A stretch of DNA of 64,000 nt from Enoplosus armatus (Eukaryota > Chordata > Actinopteri > Centrarchiformes > Enoplosidae), in NCBI RefSeq assembly GCF_043641665.1, contig NC_092192.1, positions 2,887,658 through 2,951,657 on the forward strand, in the 5' to 3' direction. Position numbers and translations under genes: made by a program. The notes under the pieces were generated by a model. The model saw nothing but the letters and a program-made list of their open reading frames with translations, did no database searches and had not been told where the DNA came from. Below, one piece after another: positions 57,040 through 64,000 of the stretch; within the stretch, counting starts at the first letter, position 1, and every line of letters starts with the position of its first letter.

Positions 57040-58305
57040 TCAGAGGAAGACGTCCATGGTCTGCGTGATGGGCTGCCGGCAGAGCGGACAGCAGCGCTGC
57101 TGGACGGGTCGCCGCTGGGTCAGGATGTCTGCGCAGTGCCGGCAGAGGCAGAGGTGACGGCAGGGCAGCAGCAGCACTGTTTTGCTCAAGTCCTGACAGA
57201 TGACACACTTCTTCCTCTCCTCCTGCTCCTTCAGCAGGCTGAGCAGCTCACCATCAGTCGGAGGGCTGCCGCCGTCCTCCGGAGCGGAGTTTGACTGGGA
57301 CGTACTAGTCCTGCTGCTGCTTGCTGTCTCGCCGTCCTGCTGAGCGTGGAGCTGAAGGGAGTCCGCCTGGCTCGGTTCATTTGCTGACAGCAGGTCGGTC
57401 TCAGTGATTAAATCGTCTGTATGTGGAAGCCTTGTTCTACTCACTTCCTGTGCTGTCCCAGTGTGGACCTCCTGATTGACCAGAGCTTGTTCCAGTATCA
57501 TGCGAACACCACGAGCTCCTGGAAGAGTGTTGACCAAACGGAGGCTCAGCCGCCTGGCAAGGACAGGAAGCCGGGGGTTCAGTAACAATAAAGCCAGTGA
57601 GACGATGGCCACTGCGATGAGCACGCTGTGTGAGTCCACAATGAAAACAGTGATGAAGACTTGGCCCAGTGCTCCCAGGAAGTCCAGCAGTAGCTGGCAG
57701 GGCGTCCACAGCAGCACAGACGCACCGACCAGACAGCTGTACAGGAAGGTCAGCAGAGTCAGAGCCAGCTCCACCACTTTGTGCAGGGGGTCCGCCACCA
57801 CCTCCCAAACGCCCGCCAACACAGACAGACAGTTCTGCGTGCTGATGAGGACAATGTTGACCACCGTGTTGACAAAGTAGAGAATGAGGCTGAGTGCAAT
57901 GCAGAGGCCTTCGCATGTCTGACGCAGGATGCAACTCCCTGAAATAAGCCCGCGGTGCAGCAAGTCCTTGATGCGCCACGCCACGTGACAGGAGAGGTGT
58001 CCCACCATCTTGAAACTCTCAAACACTCCTCCCAGCGTCTGCAGCCAGCCCTCCAAAATGTGCAGGGCTCCACAGGTGGCACTTGTGACGGCCTCAGTGG
58101 CGGTGAGGAAGGTGAAAAGAGCAAAGTCCCAGTATTCAACTAAAGTGGAGCCACTCAGGGAGACCAGCGTGCCGTGGAGGGAAGTGCCTACGCCGGACAG
58201 GAAGCGAAGCAACCAGCTGAACGTCCTGACGACCAGGTCGAACAGCAGGCAGCAGGCGTCCACACATCCCCCAACAGCAAGAGAGACAAAGTTCACTTCA
58301 TCCAT
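57040..58305 (-). CDS. rnf26: E3 ubiquitin-protein ligase RNF26
   Basis: 421 aa in one uninterrupted exon. The N-terminal two thirds is hydrophobic, with several membrane-spanning stretches (about residues 5-40, 125-150, 160-205 and 215-245, including VLIAVAIVSLALLLL). A polar, serine-rich linker follows (about 275-365). The C-terminal C3HC5 RING has CVIC, then CRHLCLCRHC, then CPLC, and the protein ends QTMDVFL. Human RNF26 has the same architecture and near-identical length and is an endoplasmic reticulum ligase that organises perinuclear vesicles and modifies STING. The start ATG is the first in frame, 6 nt after a probable splice acceptor, with a 5'UTR exon upstream. Confidence 0.93.
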   Translation of the reverse strand: MDEVNFVSLAVGGCVDACCLLFDLVVRTFSWLLRFLSGVGTSLHGTLVSLSGSTLVEYWDFALFTFLTATEAVTSATCGALHILEGWLQTLGGVFESFKMVGHLSCHVAWRIKDLLHRGLISGSCILRQTCEGLCIALSLILYFVNTVVNIVLISTQNCLSVLAGVWEVVADPLHKVVELALTLLTFLYSCLVGASVLLWTPCQLLLDFLGALGQVFITVFIVDSHSVLIAVAIVSLALLLLNPRLPVLARRLSLRLVNTLPGARGVRMILEQALVNQEVHTGTAQEVSRTRLPHTDDLITETDLLSANEPSQADSLQLHAQQDGETASSSRTSTSQSNSAPEDGGSPPTDGELLSLLKEQEERKKCVICQDLSKTVLLLPCRHLCLCRHCADILTQRRPVQQRCCPLCRQPITQTMDVFL

Positions 58306-58699
58306 ATTAGGCTGGAGAGAAGAGAAGTGAAGTTAGAGCTGCACAATATACCTGTCAGCACCTGCTTCAGAATATACATTTTAAACAGGGACATATATCA
58401 AAATCCCCAAATGTCTTGTTGTATTTCTTTGTGAATGTGGGAAATTTAGAATGAAGTTCATATCTGACTCCAGACTCCACAGTGCCCTCTGGTGGTATTT
58501 ATGTGATTTCTACAGGACACAGAATCTGGGTTTACCAAGAGAAAGGTTAAACTGCAGCTTCTGAGGGATTGAAATTCAACACAACACAGGTTCAAACCAG
58601 TCTTTAACCTTTAACTGCAGTTAAGGTTAAGACGATGGTGTCTTAATGTTAACAGCCCCACAAAGGTAATTGCTGTTGCTGTTGATTATCCAGATTTTT

Positions 58700-58880
58700 G
58701 GGGGACATTTTTATCTTTAAATGGTAGTTGACAGTGTAGAGACAGACAGGAATATGGGGAGAGACAGAGGGATATGACATGCAACAAAAGACCTCAGCCA
58801 GAATCGAACCAGGGATATTGGTTTTACATTTTTAAGTTAAGTAATTGGCCTTAACCATCAGGCTACTACACACCCAGGTT
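58700..58880 (+). repeat. tRNA-derived SINE-like repeat
   Basis: GATATGACATGCAACAAAAG, then CCAGAATCGAACCAGGGA (a tRNA B-box-like complement) and GGCCTTAACCATCAGGCTAC. The order matches a common fish repeat that ends in a degenerate tRNA region. Confidence 0.5.
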
Positions 58881-59514
58881 TTTCCACATATTAAATCAGT
58901 GGAACATACCTTTACTATAAGTCCAGATACAATACATATTTTTCACCCAATTACTGCCTGATACAGATAAGATGAGTGATACATTATGAATTCCTGTTAG
59001 GCTATACATAAGTGTCAACCAACCTATATAAATTAAACATATGTTTAAACGGGTGTTGCTGTGTATATTAGTGTGTATGCCGAATTTAAGAGAAACTGTT
59101 ATTGATTCAGGGGAAGTCCTTAAGTTATACTTATGACATTTGTGTAGTCTTGTAAACGTCAAATGAATAGATTTCTAAAAGGAGTTTGGTTTTCAGACGG
59201 AAATTTTGGATCTTGCTATCTATTAATTGAGCAACTAGCAAACGTCAGTGAAGCTGTCTGTGGATAGACAGCACACATCTCCCTAACCTTCACAAACGTC
59301 AGTTAAGGAATTACCACATTAATGTCTTTATATATTTATTCTTAATGTCTGAAGCCTTCGGTGTCATTGGCAGCAGCCACATGCTAAGGTCGCAACGTTA
59401 CCTAGCAAACCACACCCATTAGCATTAGCTAGCAAGTTAGAAATAAATATAAAACAAAAACAAACTTTTGGGGAAGAATCGATTGATTCCCGTTTTAAGA
59501 CGAACATGACTCAC

Positions 59515-59570
59515 CGTAGCAACATTGCGCAGACAGATTTAATCACTAGTACGTGTGCACTGAACTACAT
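59515..59570 (-). other. rnf26: probable rnf26 5'UTR exon (5' end unknown)
   Basis: On the minus strand a consensus donor CTACG|GTGAGTCATG ends at 59515, and a matching acceptor tctctccag lies just before the rnf26 ATG (exon 2 from 58311). The sequence around 59515-59700 is the likeliest promoter. The upper boundary is arbitrary. Confidence 0.45.
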
Positions 59571-59896
59571 GTATTAGCCATGATTTTCTTTTTAGCATGT
59601 TTTCATTGTGAGCTTCTTCTTCTTCGCTGTGTTTACTGGCAGATCGCTAACCAACGTAAAAGATGAATAGCGCCACCTACTGCATCGGAGCGTGTGAAGC
59701 TACAAAGTCCTGTGTTCATCTTTTTGTAAAATATTAGATCATTTTCCATCTTTGAGTCTCAAACAATTATTTGTATGAAATCATCTGAGAAGTTTTGAGG
59801 GGAAATGTCTCTTTGACATGGCAGTGCTTTGATATGAAGGAGTGACACCACTGACTTAATTAAGCAAAGAGCCTTTTTCAACACCCATATGAGCAG

Positions 59897-60125
59897 CAGT
59901 GGTGGACAGTAATCTATTTAAGCACGATTTTGAGGTACTTACTTGAGTATTTGCATTTTCTGCTAGTTTATACTTCTACTCCACTACACTTCCAACAATA
60001 TAATTATTAATACATTATTCTGAAATGGGCTATTCTACAAGTGAGTACTTACTTACTTTTGGTACTTTAACTGCATTTATCTGACATATATAATTACTAG
60101 TTACTTTACAGATTAAGATTTTACA
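59897..60125 (+). repeat. AAGTACT-type repeat copy between rnf26 and H4
   Basis: CAGTGGTGGACAGTAATCTA through ACTTCTACTCCACTACACTT to TTACTAGTTACTTTACAGAT. Confidence 0.65.
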
Positions 60126-60470
60126 TTGAAAAAGCTTATAAAACACAATGCATGCTGACTCTTTGGCTCCTGAGCTCTTATAACACGTTTTAACAGTTCA
60201 ACCAAAGAGACATTTAAACTTTAAACTTCTCAGATGGTTTCATTTAAGTAAATAAACAAACTGCTTTAAGTCTAAAGGAGTAAAAAATATACAGCATTTC
60301 ACCAAAAAAAGCAAAAGAGGTCAGATGTTGAACGTTTTCTGACTTGACAAAGATAAAAAAAAAATGTAGGAGGAGCTGCCGAGTTTGGCGCCTGACAACT
60401 GTCTCCTGTTACGTCCGCAGCTCAGAAGTAAATACCAAACATCTGCAACTTAACTTCAGACTCACTTTAG

Positions 60471-60806
<336 letters not shown>

Positions 60807-60840
60807 ACCTGATCCTGATCCACTGATACTGAAACCCAAA

Positions 60841-60856
60841 GGCTCTTTTAAGAGCC
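60841..60856 (+). terminator. histone 3' stem-loop of H4
   Basis: GGCTCTTTTAAGAGCC, the 6-bp stem and 4-nt loop of replication-dependent histone mRNAs, preceded by AACCCAAA and followed by ACTC. It is bound by SLBP and replaces polyadenylation. Confidence 0.95.
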
Positions 60857-61118
60857 ACTCACTTCATCTCAGAGTTTATCCTCTCATCCTTTTATCATAT
60901 CAACTATATTCTAAATAGATATTATACATGATAACTAGGTCATTACTGCGCACACAACAGCAATAGAGATGTAAATATTGCATTAAGAAATGTGTTCATG
61001 TTGGGGAGGATGTAATAGATCAATTTTTTTGTATTGATACAGAAAACAATTGATCCTCTCATCCCTGGTGATTACATTGATTACATCCATCAGAATGCAT
61101 CATACAGGAAGATGTCAA

Positions 61119-61120
<2 letters not shown>

Positions 61121-61164
<44 letters not shown>

Positions 61165-61177
61165 GTATATATATATA
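61121..61177. repeat. (AT)n microsatellite
   Basis: AT dinucleotides with GTAT interruptions between the H4 and H2B genes; likely cruciform or unwinding-prone. Confidence 0.9.
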
Positions 61178-61676
61178 CAGACTGAATGAAACCCAACAAT
61201 CTCAGTCCTGCTTTGATGGATTACTTGTATTACATTATTTATATATTACATTACTGAAATTATAATTAAATAAATCTACTTAGTGGGATAAATATGGCTG
61301 CATAATGTATTATCATTGGAAAGGCCCCTGCGTGATCATGTTATATTATAATATTGTAGGATGAAATAAAACGTATAAATAAAGAAATTAAAACACTAAA
61401 ATACCACAGAGACTTGGTATGATTTCCAAGTGTCTCAGACTCACTCTGACCGTTTTACTTGTGTGTAATAAGATAATAATAAAAATATATATATAATAAT
61501 ATAAATGCGCATCATAATCAAGTTAGTCAGATATTTTAGGATCTAAACCACTGATATTAATACAGTCAACTGTTTAAATCTGTGTCGCAGTGTTTATTGT
61601 TTGACCTTCACTTCTCTTAGAGGGATGTTTAACGTTTCTTTGTGCAGCGCATGCTCAGTCGCGTTAAAAAAGTCAG

Positions 61677-61713
61677 CCAATCCCGTAGGAGGAGCAGCAC
61701 AGGTCATTTGCAT
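61677..61713 (+). promoter_or_regulatory. H2B promoter: CCAAT box and octamer
   Basis: CCAAT at 61677-61681 and the octamer ATTTGCAT at 61706-61713, about 70-110 nt before the ATG. The octamer is the hallmark S-phase element of H2B promoters (OCT1/OCA-S). Confidence 0.85.
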
Positions 61714-61784
61714 CAAGCGAATAGAAATTAACCCTCTCAGGACTTCAGGGTTCATCCGTCGAAGACATTCACACGAAGCTAATC

Positions 61785-62156
61785 ATGCCTGATCCAGTGA
61801 AAGCAGCGAAGAAGGGCTCAAAGAAAGCCGTCTCAAAGACCGTCACCAAGACCGGCAAGAAGAAGAGAAAGACCAGGAGGGAGAGCTACGCTATCTACGT
61901 GTACAAGGTCCTGAAGCAGGTCCACCCCGACACTGGTATCTCCTCCAAGGCGATGCTGATCATGAACTCCTTCGTGAGCGACATCTTCGAGCGCATCGCC
62001 GGTGAGTCCTCCCGTCTGGCTCACTACAACAAGCGCTCCACCATCACCTCCAGGGAGATCCAGACCGCCGTCCGCCTGCTGCTGCCCGGTGAGCTGGCCA
62101 AGCACGCCGTGTCCGAGGGGACCAAGGCCGTGACCAAGTACACCAGCTCCAAGTAA
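61785..62156 (+). CDS. histone H2B
   Basis: 123 aa plus stop, intronless. The lysine-rich N-tail is [20 protein letters not shown]; the fold begins [19 protein letters not shown] and the end is AVTKYTSSK. Near position 60 it reads [20 protein letters not shown], where the usual sequence is [20 protein letters not shown], so two residues differ from the common isoform. The gene carries its own promoter elements and a 3' stem-loop. Confidence 0.97.
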   Translation: MPDPVKAAKKGSKKAVSKTVTKTGKKKRKTRRESYAIYVYKVLKQVHPDTGISSKAMLIMNSFVSDIFERIAGESSRLAHYNKRSTITSREIQTAVRLLLPGELAKHAVSEGTKAVTKYTSSK

Positions 62157-62183
62157 ACCCGCTGTTCATCCCAACAACACAAA

Positions 62184-62199
62184 GGCTCTTTTAAGAGCC
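62184..62199 (+). terminator. histone 3' stem-loop of H2B
   Basis: The same GGCTCTTTTAAGAGCC hairpin as after H4, 27 nt downstream of the stop codon, followed by ACCCACCA. Confidence 0.95.
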
Positions 62200-62643
62200 A
62201 CCCACCACTTCAACTAAGAGCTCTAATCCCAATAATTCTACATGTGTTTATTTTATGCGTATATTTTCCAACGAAGTCAATATGATTATAAATAGCTTCA
62301 TCTCCGTGGATGTGATATATTTTTAGCCACAAGCGGTATTTTGGTGGCGCTGTTGTCACGTTTAATGACCGACCATATGGTGCATTTAGGGTATAGCATT
62401 CTTTCAGTCACACAGATGTTTCTCAAGCCAACCAGCTACTTAAAACATAAATGAACAGGATCTGTTTGTCTGTACTACCAGTTACCTACAGAGACAACAG
62501 GAAAAGATTGAACTTGAATGTGGGAGACACATGACTGAAAGTTTTAGTCTATCGGCCAAAGTCACGGTATACAAAGATGTTGTATACAGCCTATGATCTC
62601 AGTGACGGCTCTTCAATAAAATTTTTTTATCAAACAAAAACAG

Positions 62644-62756
62644 TGAAGCACTTTCACTGCTACGCAAACGTCGTAAAGACCTACACAGATGAAGGCCTCA
62701 GAAACCCCAGGATGTTTGAGGACTGGCTGCAGGAGAACACTGGACATTTATTATGA
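62644..62756 (+). CDS. possible terminal coding exon of an unrecognised gene or retro-element
   Basis: After a tract ending aaaaacag the frame reads KHFHCYANVVKTYTDEGLRN then PRMFEDWLQENTGHLL and TGA, with balanced amino-acid use unlike random AT-rich sequence. An AATAAA follows at 63079-63084, a plausible 3'UTR distance. No upstream partner exon was found between H2B and this point, and I do not recognise the protein. It may be a remnant. Confidence 0.25.
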
Positions 62757-64000
62757 TGAACTCAAACATCTGAGCATTTTATTAATAGTATACTTTTACT
62801 ATTACTTAAGAACTTATCACTTGTGTCATTATGTTTCACTGTGTACATTTGGTTTATTAAAACTTAAAGAGGAAGGGTTGGGTTGTTTTGTATTATGAAC
62901 ATGGTGGCCCGGACATGTGAGGCAAAGGTGATAACCACGACACAACATAAACTGTTATCACAACGATTCATCCGTCCAGTTGTTTTCAGAGACATGGACT
63001 GGAGTTTTTATCCCCGATGTAAAGTGAATATACTTAATTACATTTTTGAAGATTCACTCCAAGGCAAAATTGTGTAGAAATAAAACTGTAGTCTGTTCAG
63101 TCATGCTACACTGGAGGACAAACTATCCAGACGGCCTCGTTTGGTCTTTATGGTCCACAGAGAAAAGAGAAAATTCTCACCTGAAGGTCACACACTCAAA
63201 TCTATAACCACAAAACCAACAGCTGGATTTTCATGAAACTGGCTGTGGATCATCGCCAGCAGCTGAACCCCAAACTGTCAACAACATAAGTTAAATGTCC
63301 AGGTTTACAGGGACTGTAGATGCTTGTGGTCTGCAGATAGACTCAATGTGGTGAACCCAGATCTTACTCGTCACCACCCTCTGACCAATATTCACTTCAC
63401 AGTTCAGTCCTTTCCTTAAGTGTAGACACAATAGTACCACTAGCCAGGCTGTGCCGATAGTCGCTATGTTCCAAATGGGCAGCCTGAGATCAAACTTGCC
63501 CTTTCTGGCTTAAAGAAGATAAAGTCATCAAATTCTGTATTATCCAGTGAATTAAAACACTTGTCACTGGACTTGACATTTCATTGCACTGCACGCTTGA
63601 GCGCCACAATCAAGAAATTCAACCAGAAGCTACTATTTTGTTCTACAGGACTTAGAGCACAACATGAAGCATTAGAAATACACAGATCATTAAAAACGGG
63701 CATGTTTATTACTAATAAATTGCCAGAGAAACTAGCTGAGGAGACTCCAGTGGCCTGAGGAGTATCCGGGGGGGGGGGGGGGGGGGGGGGAGCAAAAAAA
63801 AAAAAGCACACATTTAACTTCAGAGCGGTTGTTTCTAAAAACCAGTGGTACTTGACGAACACAAACTAAACCAGCATAGAAACTTAAACAATTTGCTTGC
63901 TATTAAAAAAAAAAAAAAAAAAAAAAGTGTATAGACTTTTCCCTATTACATCCCACACATCTATATGCTTTCAGATGTCAAGTTCACCTGCTAATTCACA
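62757..64000. other. distal anonymous region
   Basis: 1.2 kb with AATAAA at 63079, poly-G and poly-A runs. No further histone gene before the window ends. Confidence 0.5.
63768..63790. repeat. poly-G run followed by poly-A
   Basis: 23 G, then AGC and an A12 run; another A-rich homopolymer of about 23 nt at 63906. Confidence 0.9.

Noticed and set aside
57437..58139. Alternative-frame ORFs inside rnf26 on both strands
   Set aside because: Shadows of a GC-rich single-exon gene; no recognisable domains.

Overview
This window comes from a teleost fish nuclear genome, most likely a percomorph. The genes are spliced with GT-AG introns, microsatellites are abundant (TG, TC, ATC, poly-G), and several dispersed repeats typical of spiny-rayed fish recur. 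The predicted proteins (AMPA receptor, ichthyin/NIPAL4, preproinsulin, RNF26, histones H4 and H2B) are vertebrate-like, and the insulin matches teleost preproinsulins closely.

Layout. (1) 19-21293, plus strand: the 3' half of an AMPA-type glutamate receptor gene, best matched to gria1. It covers the ligand-binding halves, all membrane segments, the mutually exclusive flop and flip exons in that order, and a GluA1-type C-terminus. The 5' exons lie upstream of the window. (2) About 22.3-38.2 kb: a 16 kb gene-poor interval between convergent genes, with repeats, a probable solo LTR and stretches that look like candidate conserved non-coding elements. (3) 38653-49217, minus strand: a complete ten-coding-exon nipal4 (ichthyin) gene of 423 codons plus stop. 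Reading phases agree across every junction. (4) 50850-about 51930, minus strand: the preproinsulin gene with a 5'UTR exon, a TATA box and a compact upstream region. (5) 52.1-57.0 kb: intergenic, with a decayed immunoglobulin/transmembrane exon pair. (6) 57040-58305, minus strand: intronless-coding rnf26, with a probable 5'UTR exon near 59515. (7) 60495-62156, plus strand: replication-type histone H4 and H2B genes, each followed by the 3' histone stem-loop. (8) 62.2-64 kb: mostly anonymous sequence with one exon-like coding stretch.

The genes are not an operon and do not form one pathway. gria1 and nipal4 both lie on human 5q33, so their linkage here fits old synteny. Insulin and rnf26 sit elsewhere in human.

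The most interesting observations are: a roughly 37-residue expansion of the cytoplasmic M1-M2 loop of the AMPA receptor, assembled from two exons where mammals have an uninterrupted exon; a gria1 C-tail in which the usual CaMKII and PKA site contexts are replaced by a glycine-rich segment; and a purine-rich repeat carrying splice-donor-like sequences in and around the insulin gene. All gene names come from reading the translated sequence from memory, without database searches.
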